A DNA stretch of 64,000 nt. It comes from Kryptolebias marmoratus. Taxonomy: Eukaryota > Chordata > Actinopteri > Cyprinodontiformes > Rivulidae. The notes under the pieces are model-generated. The model worked only from the letters and a program-made list of their open reading frames with translations, was not told where the DNA came from and did not search any database. Positions 20,401 through 32,200 of the stretch are shown here, piece after piece (positions within the stretch are counted from its first letter, which is position 1; the number at the start of each line of letters is the position of its first letter). Where the stretch lies: assembly GCF_001649575.2 (NCBI RefSeq), contig NC_051445.1:10747652-10811651 (forward strand), written 5' to 3'. The position numbers and the translations under genes are program-made.

Positions 20401-23400
20401 CCAGCAACACCATGACATACCAAACTACTGACCCCAACCAAATGCAAGCCTACGGTCATTCCCAGGGAAGGCCCAACTACAACCAGAACTTCCAGGCCCA
20501 GAACAGCTATCAGCCCGCCCAGAACAACTCCCAGCAGCAGCAGCTTCAGAATCAGTACGGTCCCGGGCTGGGCAGAGGAGAGGCTAACAAAAACCAGAAA
20601 CAGGGACAGCAGCTCTGGCACCGCATGAAACGTAAGCTTGAGTTACTGAAGAGCTGTGTTTTTGATAGCTGTTTGCGTTTGATAATGCATCCATGTGTTT
20701 TTCTTTATTATTTTTTTATTTTCTGGCATTTATGAAGGAAAAAAAAACAACAAATAGATAATTTAGGCTTTCTTTTCTGCTCTTGTAGAGGCACCGGGGA
20801 CGGCTCCCCTAAAGTTCAACATTCCCAAAAGGCCCTATCAGGTTCAGTGTCCCCCAATGTCCATTCAGGCTTTCCAGCCAGGCGAGCAGCCCTCGGGTCT
20901 GAACCAGACGCCTTCCTCTCCGGCGACTGCCAGCGCCGCTCCCGGAGGCGCCCAGACTCGGTGAGAGTCCGGTGTTTGTTTGTTTTTTTGTTTTATTTCT
21001 CTTTATCCAATCGAACGCGTCAAGTGTAAATGTTCTCCTGCCCAGGCCCCAGGATTGGCCCCAAGCCATGAAGGAATACGTGCAACGCTGTTTTACAGCG
21101 TGTGAGACGGAGGAAGACAAGGATCGTACAGAGAAGGTGCTGAAGGAAGTTCTGCAGGAGAGGTTAAAGGATGGCTCCGCCTACACCATTGATTGGACCC
21201 GCGAGCCATTACCAGAGTGAGTTTCAGAATGTTCCAACTAGATTATATATACTATATTTTTGTGGCTGTGCAAGGTTTAGTTTTGATGTTTGGGTGTTTT
21301 GTTTTCCTGCAGATTAAAGGTGAAGCAGTCCCGTTGGGAAGCCGTTTCTTCCCAGAGAGCGTCGGATAATTCCTTCAGCCGTGGTGGAAGTACAGCGGCT
21401 GCTGCTTCGAGGGGGCGGGGCATCGGGCACAGGCTGGGCCACTACAGGAATATTTTCTCTCAAAGGAGCCCGTCGTCCAGCTCGTCGCAGTCCTCGTCCC
21501 GCTCGCCGTCACCGTCGCACAGCCGACACAGAGACCGCAGCAACCAGAGGCACAGGCGCAGGTAAGATGACGGCTTCTTTCTCCCGCTCTCTCCATTCGA
21601 TTGCTTTTCGGTGTCCCGCCGACTCGTGCCTGAAATTTCTCCCGTCCACGCACCCAGCGATTCGGGCTCGCATTCAGACAGCAGCATTTCCAGCGACCTG
21701 CAGCCTCAGCTGTCGAGGCGAGGTCAGAAAGGACGAGGCCGTGGCAACGACCGGGACAGAACGCGTGGAGGCGGAGAGAGGGGCCGAGGACGAGGAGGCA
21801 AATCCAACAGAGGAAGGCGGTAAGTTTTAATAGATTCAAACTAGTGTGTGTTGTCAACTGGTTGGGAACGCTTTTAGTTTCTTCTTACTGTTTTATTCCT
21901 TCTCTAAAACTGTCATTTTAAACGTGAAACAGAAACACGGACGACTCAAACTCGACTGCGGGAAAGAAGAGGAAAGGCGGCAGTGCTGGGATGGACTTCC
22001 ACGACCCCAACAGGGAAGCCAAGAAGCAAAGCAGAGCAGCTCGATTCCACAAACAGCTCCGCTCGGAGCCGCTGGTTCTGTCCGTCAGCTCTCTGGACCT
22101 GCCCGACGGAACCCAGGAGGGCCTCAGCTGGGAGGACTGCCCCATCGTCGGCTCCTGTCAGGACATCACAAAGTCCTACCTGAGGCTCACCTGCGCCCCG
22201 GACCCTTCCACCGTGCGCCCCGTACAGGTCGGCGAGCGGCCGTAGCTGCTGGTTTCTTTGTTTGAGAATAAATGGTTTTGTTAAAGGGACACAACAACGT
22301 TTTATTCCAGTATTTTCTTCACAGTGCACACATGAAAATACTTGCACTAAACAAAACTGAACACTGCTGTGAGTTGCACTGTTGTTGTTGTTTTTTTAAT
22401 TTTAATTTAAAAAAATTCTAGTTAGATTTGACTGAATGTTTAAACAATCCAGTCAGGTCACATTTTTCCCTAAAATAAAAACAAGGTTCACTTCTTTCCT
22501 GGGTTTTAGTGACACGTCAGAAGATTTTTAACCCAATCTGAGTCCTTTTAGCTCTCCTGTTTGCTCCAGAAACATTCGTCTCCATAAAGCAAAGTGACAT
22601 ATTTTCCATGACCACAGGATGTGTTTCATGCTAGTTTCATTGGTTTTGGTTCATTCACTTACTGCCATCTGAAACAGATTAAACTTCACAGCAGTTCTGA
22701 AATTCCAGGCTTTTTTTTTTTGTGGTGAGGATTCATCACGAGCACAATAAAACCCGAGACCAAGATTGAGCATTTAATCCGTTCCTTACTTCTCGTTCCC
22801 CTCAGGTGCTCAGGAAATCTCTGCAGGCCGTGAAGGCCCACTGGAAAACCCACCAGGACTACGCCTATGCCTGCGAGCAGATGAAGTCCATACGGCAGGA
22901 CCTGACGGTTGGTTTCACCCGTTTCATCTGTTTGGGTTTTCACTGGTGTGGGGGAGGGTTCTGTATTCATTTTGTCAATCTGCGTCAGGTCCAAGGAGTT
23001 CGTACCGACTTCACGGTGGAAGTGTACGAGTGTCACGCACGCATCGCCCTGGAAAAGGTGAGCTAGTTTTTTTTAATTTTGTTTGTTAATGCTGTATATC
23101 CTATTTTCCGCACTGAATTATAAGACTCACTGTCAATAAATGTTCCATTTTCAAATTTTTGTCGGTGCTCTAGCGGAGCTGGTTCGCCTGAATCAGCATT
23201 CATATGATCCCTCTGTGAGAGATCACAAAGATAATCAAACTGTTCAAAACTTACAGAAGGATACTGCACCGACGTAAGCGTCAAGTAGAAACGCCTCCAC
23301 CGCTCAGGAACCCTGCGACTCCAACTGAGCCTTAATGCTGCGAGCGGTGCAGCTTTGTAGTTTAACCAAAGTCGTACTAAAAAATCACGACTTCTTCCAT

Positions 23401-24194
23401 ATATAAGGCGCTCCGGATTATTAGGCAGTGTCGTTTTTTGAGAAAATTGAAGGTTTTTAAGTGCGCCTTATAGTCGGGGAAAATACAGTAAATCTTTTTT
23501 AACTCTAGCCTGTTTTATTTTGGTTTTAGGGAGACCACGAAGAGTTCAACCAGTGCCAGACGCAGCTGAAGTCTCTCTACAAGGAGAACCCCTCAGAGAA
23601 CATTGGAGAATTTACAGCTTATCGATTGCTGTATTACATTTTTACTAAAAACTCTGGAGGTAATCTCAACTCTTCCTCATTTTCTTCCTTATAAACTGCG
23701 CTTTCCTGATGGCCTCCTCTGTTTTCAGACCTGACCACGGAGTTGGTCTATCTGACACCGGCGCTGCGGGAAGACGAGTGCGTGGCTCACGCCCTTTCGC
23801 TCCGAGCCGCCTGGGCGTTGGGGAACTACCACCGGTTCTTTAAGCTCTACTTGGAAGCCCCGCGCATGGCTTCCTACCTCATTGACAAGTTTGTAGACAG
23901 AGAAAGGAAGGTCGCTCTGCGGGCCATGGTCAAAACGTGAGTCGCGCTCCTCAAAGTTTTGTTCTTGAAAGTTTTAAGATTCTTACCTGCTAACCTGTGT
24001 CCTTTCTTTCTGTTTCCTGCTCTGTCTACAGGTTCAGGCCCGATCTGCCAGTGCAGTGTGTGCAGAAAACTCTGGGTTTCCCGTGTTTAGACTCCTGCAT
24101 GGCCTTTTTAACTGGCCTAGGTGTCGCCTTCACCCCTTCCGACCCAGAAAAGATAGACTGCAAAAGCAGCTCAGCCTCTTTGGCTGCTTCCTGA
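17487..24194 (+). CDS. leng8: Leukocyte receptor cluster member 8, SAC3/GANP-domain protein
   Basis: Nuclear SAC3/GANP/THP3-family protein linked to mRNA processing and export (family knowledge). Fifteen coding exons: 17487-17527, 18592-18724, 19237-19371, 20052-20126, 20208-20631, 20789-20960, 21046-21216, 21313-21561, 21658-21819, 21933-22227, 22806-22907, 22989-23057, 23530-23659, 23729-23936, 24032-24194. Frame holds throughout, giving 842 residues, close to the ~800 of mammals. Features in order: MAANTAQ start; [16 protein letters not shown] block; Gln/Tyr-rich and proline-rich low-complexity region; [10 protein letters not shown]; the conserved [14 protein letters not shown] and [15 protein letters not shown] segments; an RS-like and RGRG-rich stretch; then the SAC3/PCI-type domain from about residue 600, with [60 protein letters not shown] and [13 protein letters not shown]. 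Two introns use GTTGGT donors, which are unusual but in frame. A transposon fills much of the intron after 23057. Confidence 0.97.
23088..23491. mobile_element. MITE with TACTGTATTTTCC-type inverted ends in leng8 intron
   Basis: Starts near CCTATTTTCCGCACTG and ends with the inverse, CTTATAGTCGGGGAAAATACAG, giving imperfect terminal inverted repeats of about 20 bp. Inner blocks include ATATAAGGCGCTCCGG and AAGTGCGCCTTATAG. This ATAAGGCGC-type repeat is common in fish; I cannot place its superfamily. No coding capacity. Confidence 0.6.
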
Positions 24195-27100
24195 GTGCGT
24201 AGCTTAGCGAAGGGAGAAGCTTAGGGACGTCATGGATCCAATCCACTGCACTCCAGACACGTCAGGGTAGAGGCAGGCGACACCAATAAGACCCACGTAG
24301 ACGCACACATTTGTACATTTTGTCGTCAGACCGTAAATGTCCTCTTCTGACAGAAACAACAGATTTAAGAACGGAGGAGAACGTCTGCACACATTATGCT
24401 CTGTTCTGAGTTATTCCGTCTCATTGACCTTCTGGTGTCTGTCAAAAGCAGGAGTAGTTCAGGTTCGGGATGATCTTAGCTCTAAGGAGTCAGAACCAGA
24501 TCAGGGAGGTTCCCTTTCCCCCCTTCCCCCCCACCCCAAACAGATTTTTAGCTCTAACAGTGTTCTGTTATGTTTTTTTTTCCTCCTTCAAGTCAGCAGC
24601 CTGAAGATTCAAGTCTTATCAGTCAAAAGGAAAAGGCGGGCAGCTCCTCGTCGGGTCTGTCTGCCGAGTCAAGCTCACAGAGTTGCATCGACTCGACTCT
24701 TGGCTCCTAAAGACTGTGAGAAGATGCCAGCGGAGGCGGTGGTTTGTATGTCCTGCGTCCGGTTTCTCCTGCAAACAGGCCCCCGAAAAAGAAATGGACT
24801 GAGGCCCTGAAGGCCCCCCGATGTGGCGGCATCCGTTCGCTTGTCAGATACGAAAACAGCTCGCCGTCACCTGGAGGAAGTCTGACGGCGTGGAGAGATG
24901 GACTGTTGTTTTTTGTTTTTGTTTTTTTTTCCAAAATCTCCTCGTCGAGATTCGTCGTTTTCTCTGGAAGTGGAGCCCTCGTCTTCTGGAACGACGCAGC
25001 TGCAGGCAGGAGCGGGTGTTTCTGCATCCGTCAGCCCCAGGCGGAGGTCCACCCACACCAGCACTTGGAGTCCTTCCGCCCTCCCCCGTGGCTGTTAGTC
25101 CAAAGAAACGAAGGCAGTGAATCCTGCAGGGAGGAAGGAAAACCTCCGTCTTCGTCGGGGAGGAGAACCGACTGGTTTGTATTCTGCGTCCGTCGCCGTC
25201 TGCAAGTCTGGTAAGAAAGAGACTTCTGGAGAGAGATGGATGATGGCACGGCAGAGATGGCACCTCACTTTTCTTCCGTTGTGTGTCGTATGATGTGTGC
25301 TTATTTGGCTTTATTTTACTTTTACTTTTTTTTTTTTTTTTTTGAAACAACAGTATTGGCTTTTCTCTGAGAAAACAACAACAGAATAATGGAACTGAGA
25401 CTAGGGTTTAAAGGAAAATGTACAGATAGATTGTTTTTTTTTTTGTTTGTTTGTTTGTTTTTCTTTCATGACAATCTGACAATAATCTAAAATGTCCAAA
25501 TTAAGTTTCTTGAATTATTATTTTGTAATTGCACAGATGCGCTCTACCTGGAAGTCGAAGAGAGTATTCCATCAGAAAGACTTTTAAACTGATGTGAGCA
25601 GTAGTTTAATTACAATATATTTATTTATGCGAGCAGAGAGCAGTTTCCCTCATAGCCATGAAATCTGTAAAATAAAAACTATTTAAAGGACAGAAACTAG
25701 TCAGATTAAAAGCTGTCTCCTGATTGGCCGTCGAGCTGTGGTTCGGGAACATTCAGGGCGTTTTATTATCTGGTTAACGCTGGCGACGGTGCATCTGGTT
25801 TCTCTGGCTGGAATGACCCGTCATGACCTTGTGCTGCCTGTGAAAGTATCTCTTTGTCCCGACCTTTAAAGCGAGGCTCGCAGTCGTTCCCGTGAACCGG
25901 CAGGTTTTAATTAAAGAGTGTTGATCTGCGGCCGGCGACGTGAAGTTTGTATTAAAGACTCTGGGGTTTGGAGCGGACGCAGACCGGCTGTACTGTCTGA
26001 ATGTTCACTTTAAAATGAATTCCTGTAAATGATGTAACATGTTGTAGTTTTGTTTGTTTGGTTATTTTTGGGTGCACACCTTTTTATTTTTTGTTTGTTT
26101 TGTTTAAAATGGGTAAGTGTGTGGGGGGGGGGGGTGAAGATGTGAAGACATGTCTTCGCATCTCCCAGTGTCTCAGATCAGGAATTTGTCCACCGTTCGT
26201 CTTTAATCACTTGAATATTTTCGTTTTGACGATGATTTCAACATGTGTCCTTTCTTCCCTCCCTCCCTTCATTTTACCCTGTCCTCCTCCCCCTTCCCCC
26301 CCAACCCTCGAGCACCACCTCCACCACGCCTCCAGCTCTTCAGCTCGCAGCACGGCTGCGCTGCAGGAGCGCCGCGCTCAGAGTGGGAAAAAGGCAAAGC
26401 CCGCCGGAGAGGGTGACCCGTGAGCGCGTCTCGCCGGAGTCACGCGGCTGGTTGAGCAACACGGGAGAGCGAAGCGTGTAACGCCGGCCGGGCCACCCGC
26501 CCGCTGCTGAATCACGTGTTTTTAAGATGTCTTATTTAAGATGTGTGTGTGTGTGTGTTTGTGCTCCGAGCTGACCAACCGTATCCCGATGGTTTCTGTG
26601 TGTCCAGGCACGTTTTCTCTCCGCGACGTGTTTCAGGCTTGATTTAGGACTTTTGTTTTTTTTTTTCTTTTCTTTTGTCAGAAATAAGTTTCTCAGTTCT
26701 TTAGTTAGAGATGAATCCCTCTCTGAAAAAGTGTCTGGACATCCAGAACGAACTCCTCTATATTCAGTAAGTTGAAGTGTTTGTGTTTCGACACTATCTC
26801 ACCAGATGTTTTCAGATGTGATGAGTTTAACCTCTGATACGTGATCTTTACACGTGTACTTCAGCACTCTTACACCCTGTTGTTTGCCGTTTATTTTCCT
26901 TTTTTTTTTTTTTTTTTGTTTTAAACCAGAGAATTCACCCGTATGTAACTAACCACCCATAATCATTTTCTCCTCCAGTGCCAGACAGGTTCCTGTACTC
27001 TGATTACTTTTTTGGTTTGCTCCCGTATAACCGTATCTCCTCATCCGTCTTTGTAACGCTTCCCTTCAAACTCTACTCTGAATGACTTCCCCATTTTTCT

Positions 27101-27490
27101 CCCCTCACTTGTTTTTTTTTTATATTATTATTTTAATTTCCTTTTCTGCCATTTTTAGTCTTAATTTGGATTAGTTCTTCCTCCTGCATGTCTCTCTCTC
27201 TCACCTTTTAACAAGTGTTTTATCTTCTCATTTCTTTTTCTTTATTTTTACGTCAAAATGTGCAACTAGTCCCTCTCTAGTAAGTATCGTGTCCCATCTG
27301 CCGAGCTTTAATAGTTCACGTTGCAGCAGACTAACAACTAAAGCTGGAGGTTTATCTGCACCCCCCCACCCTTCACCCCCACCCCTCTCTGCTCCTGTAC
27401 AGATCTGAAATGACTAAATGCTATTTTGTAAATGTTGTGTAAATACCTTTTTTTTTTTCTTTGAAAGAATAAAATTCAGGTATAAAGAGT
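24195..27490 (+). other. leng8 downstream region, probable long 3' UTR
   Basis: Begins at the leng8 stop and runs to AATAAA at 27468-27473. It is T-rich with pyrimidine tracts, a G run at about 26124-26134 and a TG run near 26541-26558. An earlier AATAAA lies near 25670. Two short coding-looking stretches behind acceptor-like sequence (24593-24710 and 26313-26423) are treated as findings. No independent gene could be assembled. Confidence 0.5.
27468..27473 (+). terminator. Likely distal leng8 poly(A) signal
   Basis: AATAAA preceded by a T-rich tract and followed by a GT-rich stretch. It is the last plus-strand signal before the convergent rbfox1l gene. Confidence 0.5.
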
Positions 27491-28919
27491 ATGAAGACTG
27501 GTTTAATTGATGGGTCAACATTTAAACATAAAAATGGTGGAAAGTCGTTATCTGCAGCATTGCCAGATATGTGATAATTATCAAATTTAAACAGTTTACG
27601 TTGGTTTTTAAAAAGCCCAAATATACCACAGTTTTGGCATTTCTTTGCCTCCCCTAAAAAAAAAAAAAGTTTTTATTCACACAAACACCCACAAATCAAC
27701 AGGAAGTCCACTCAGTTAATGATAGTTTGTTTCTTATCTGGCAACCCTTGTTCCCTGACAAATCCGTGACAGTTTCTGATGGCAGGAGGAGGATAATCAG
27801 CCGACAGAAAAACTTTATTCGGTTTATTTGTACAAGTCCATTCGCCTAAAAGAAGCTTCACTTCATGTTGATATAATTTGACTCAGATTATCGGCTTTCC
27901 AACTACAGATGTGGATTCAAAGATGGACCCTGAAAGAAGCTAAATCAACATAAAAAGGGGTCAAATGTTCACTAAAGCTCATGTAAGGTAGTGTTTTATC
28001 ATTCAGGAAGTGTTAAATGAATTGGTAATTGGGTATATTTAAAAAAAAAAAAAGCTGGTTTCTGAAGAAACAGACAGAGCTACAAATCTGACCGAGAAAG
28101 AAGAAGAAATCAATCCAGAGAAGTCAAAAGAAGAAAGTTTTAACTCGAAGTCTGACAGAAAACAGGAAAGTTTCACACAGAAATGTTAGCGGTTTAAAAA
28201 AGAAATTTATCTATAAAAGCAAAGTTCTAATAAAGTAAAAAGAGAAGTTATCAAGTTTAGAACAAAACAAAGAGAAAGGTTGTTTCAGTTTCTCAACCGC
28301 ATCAAAACGAACTGATTTACTATAAAATAATAAAGTTTAAAAATACAGAACACTTATTAACTCGCCGTTATAAATATAAGTGAGGCGAAATTTAACTTTA
28401 CAGAAGAAATGCAGATTGTTTTTTTAATGTTTGTGTGCATTTTAATGAGCAACATAAGTCTAATAACTTGTAAAAAACTACTTATTAAAAAAAAAGAACT
28501 GACAGATTTTAGAAACCAAAACCAACCCAGATCAGAAGAATCAAACCAAAAGAGGAAATAAGAGGAAAAAAAACAGTTTTATTTAGAGGAGGAAGAAAAA
28601 TAAAAACACTAAGTAAAGCAGAAAAAGTGCAGCAGGAACAGAAAATGAACTCGACAGCATTTAAGCAAATCTTAGAAAGGAAAAAAGGCAGAAAAAAAAA
28701 AAACAGCAGGAGAGCCTGAATATAAAACATCACAAACAGAAACCAGAATCTGTTAGAAAACACAAACAGAAAGGTGGACGAGGAGGAAAAAAAAAACATA
28801 AAAACTAACAACCAAACGTCTACTTGAGAAGCTACAAACGTGTGAGAGGTAGATTGTTAGAATAAAGTCCAGACAAACAGCAGCTCGGAGGCGGTGGTGT
28901 TGATTCCAGTGAATAACTA

Positions 28920-28959
<40 letters not shown>

Positions 28960-29291
28960 GCACTAACAAACACTCAAAAACTGGTTTAGTTACACCAAAA
29001 AAAACGAGTGGTTTACACTACAAAAATGTTTTTGTACACTTTGACCCCTGCGACTGATAATAAACAATAATCTCACAGTGTTTAACACCCAAATTCTTTA
29101 AATTCAAAAAAACAAAACAAAACAAAATCAATGAAAGGCTTCGATCAAAACCCTCTTGTTGGGCAGATAAATACAGCGTTTAAAACATCGTCTCTGAAAG
29201 CGCAGAGGTGGAGACTCGGCTCGTCCACTGTTCTAAGGTTTCAAGATGTCCGTCCGTCCGTCCGTCCCGGAGTTCGGGCCTGCGCGTGCTC
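27491..29291 (-). other. rbfox1l 3' UTR / convergent intergenic space
   Basis: Purine-rich on the plus strand. Candidate reverse-strand poly(A) signals (TTTATT on the plus strand) lie at 28578-28583 and 27672-27677. No coding exon is seen. leng8 and rbfox1l transcribe towards each other here. Confidence 0.5.
28921..28957. repeat. CA microsatellite
   Basis: Uninterrupted (CA)n of about 18 units in the presumed rbfox1l 3' UTR. Shorter CA runs lie near 1267, 8785, 15222, 33908 and 36639. Confidence 0.95.
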
Positions 29292-32200
29292 TCAGTACGG
29301 GGTGAAGCGGTTGTATCCTCCTCTGTACAAACTCGCCTGTTGGCAGAAGGAGACGTAAGAAGAAGGAGCTGCGGGCCAAAATCGGGCGCCGCGCACGTTT
29401 GGACTCAGCTCACCATCGTGCCGACTCCGTATGTCGTTGTTGGTCCGACCGAGTGGTGATAGGGGTCTGCGGCTGTGGCGTAAACTCGTCCGTATCTGCT
29501 CACAACAACAACAACAACAACAATGAAGGCGTCACAGACTCTTCAGCCATTCGGTCTCTCGTTTTTTAAAACGATAAAGAAAAAAGAAACGCTGTTTGAT
29601 ATTTACGCGCGCCGCGCCTTCAGCTCGACTCCCATTTCATATTGGAGATCTTATTGTCCCGTGTTTTCCTAACTGAGCCCTCTGCCCTCAGGCTGCAGGT
29701 TTACTTGTGGTTCCTAGAATTTCTAAAAGTAGAACAGGAGGCGGAGCGTTCAGTTCTCCGGCTCCAACTTCCCGTTTCTGTCCGTGAGGCTGACATCCGA
29801 TCAACTTTCTAAACTAGAGACTTTCCTTTTTTTGATAAATCCTATAGTTAGGGCTGAGTTGGGTTTCCAGAGCCACGCTATGGGCACAGACTGCTGGAGA
29901 ACAGGATCGGATGGATCCTCAGGAACATGGTGTCAGGAACCCTCCACCTCTGAGTTCTTGATGGTCAGTCCTTCTGAAGTCTGTTCCCGTCTCCTTGGTT
30001 TTGATCGTGTCGTGGGTCAGATTATTTTTCTGTGGGAGTTGCTGTACTTCTTTTCGGTAATTGGACTCACAGTTGATTATAAGGCCTACAACAGCGGTGT
30101 CATCTGTTCAGTGACCTAGTGATAGAGTGTCCGCCCTGAAACTGGGAGGTCGTGGGTTCAATTCCTGGCTGGGTCATACCAAAGACCCCCATATACCAAA
30201 GACTGTAAAAATGGGACCCATTGCCACCCTGCTTGACACTCAGCATTAAGGGTTGGATTTGGGGGGTTATGTCACCAAATGATTCCTGAGTGCTGCTCAC
30301 CGCTCCCTCAGGGGATGGATCAAATTTTGCACACTCAGGTGGTACTTTAACTTTAACTTAATTCCTGGCGAAGCTGGCCAGGAAGTGTGAACGGTAGAAG
30401 ACTAAGTACACACCCCTGTGGTGTCCCTGTGCTTACTGTGGCTGTTTTAGATGTTATGCTGCTAACTTTAACTCCCTCTAACCAAGTCCACGATCCACCT
30501 GCACATCCTTTGAGCAGTCAAACACGATGATAACCAGCTATGCGTTTACTAATATTTAACTCGTGGCAGAAAATGGATCAAATAAACAAATTTTTAGTTA
30601 CCGAACGCGCATTCAGTTATACGCTACAAACCCTTGTGACCTGTTTTTGTTCTCAGATGGCGTTCTCCTTAATTCTCAGTGAAGATGTGTTGGTTAAAGT
30701 AAACCGTTGCTTGATTGAGTAACTAACATGGATGCGATTTTTGCAAGCTGCCTACCCGTCACTGTAGGCGGCCGTGGCAGCGGATGCTGGCTGAGCCACT
30801 CTGTAAGCTGCAGGGTAGCCGCCCTGCATGGGGGAAGAGTACAATTATATGAACACAAGGCGAGATGAAATGACATTAATCTGAGACGGTAAACGTGCAG
30901 CTGCTTACGTAGACTTCTGCTCCGTACAGCCCATCCTGATATACAACCCTGAAAGAGCGATAAAAGGGGAAATTCTTGAGCTTCAAAGTGCCGGACTGAA
31001 TATTGTCATTTCTTATCGTGTGGGTCTTTTTCTGTTTGTTTGGGGAACCCTCCGACGGGGCCCCTGGCGTCTTACCCGGGGTAGGCGGGCACAGCGGTAG
31101 CAGGGGTGGCCGCCGCAGAGCGAATCGTGTTGTAGACGGCTCGGCCGCGGCCTCGCAGCGCTGAGCCCCGGTACGCCAAGGTGGGAGTCGCTACCGGATA
31201 AGGAAAACTGGCAACTAGGACGAAAAATAAAACAGAAAGGGAGGGATTTATAAAAAAAAAAAAAAAGATAACTCCAACAGCAGGGAAATGTTGGCGTTAT
31301 CCAGGTCATTTCTAAGCTGTAAGTTCACCTGTATAGAGTTCAGGCGCATACATCGCCCCCATTACGGGGTTGATCTTCCATCCAGAAGCTGCAAAGAAAC
31401 AAAGACGAGTTTTACTAAAGCGTCCTCCGTCTTGAGAACGGACTCTGCCGTGAAACGAGGCCATGCTCGCGTTGCTCACTTGAAAGTTCCCCATTTACAA
31501 GAGGCGTCTGAGGCTTCTTGGTAACGACTCTTGCCGTGGCGTTATTAACCTGGGAACGTGAACAAAAACCAGTCAAACGGTGGCGGTCTTCAATCTCGAC
31601 GAGGAAACCTGCGTCCCGTCACCTCAATCTTTCTCCCTTCCACAATCGTCCCGTTCAGCTTCTCTCTCGCTCGGTCTGCCTCTGTGGCGCTCTCGAAGGT
31701 GACAAACCCGAAGCCCTGCGAGGGGTAGATTTTATTTCGATGAGGACCCTTCCCATATCGGCTCCGTCTATCGTAACGTGTCCCTACTGCTCACCTTTGA
31801 CCCCCGTTCGTTGAAGATAATTTCAACATCAAGGATCTTGCCGAATTGCTGCAAGTTTCACAACAGATTGGTCAAAGTTGCGCGACAAGTCGGGTAAACT
31901 TCAGAAACGGGAGGAAGGTCCTACCCCAAACATCTGGCGGAGGTCCGGGTCCCTGAAGCGGAAAGGGATGTTGGAGACGTGGAGGCGCTTCGGTTGGGCC
32001 TTTCCCGGGCTCTCCTCCTCGCCCCCGCTTCCCGCTCCGGCCCCCGACGACCCCGGCATGCCGAGGGCCTGGGGGTCGGACGTCACGGGAGCCAACGCAT
32101 CCTCCTTGATGGCAGTGGGGGGAAAAAAAACGAGCCAGAAGAAGGAGGACGCAATGGAGCAGAAACACGAAAATAAAAAAAAGACAGAAAGGGGAGAAAT

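Noticed and set aside
20202..20621. Reverse-strand 139-codon frame across leng8
   Set aside because: Antisense of the proline/glutamine-rich leng8 exon 20208-20631; the leucine/valine-rich, low-complexity product is an artefact.
28753..28953. Reverse-strand frames in the CA/A-rich area
   Set aside because: Low-complexity translation of microsatellite and poly-A sequence in a UTR.
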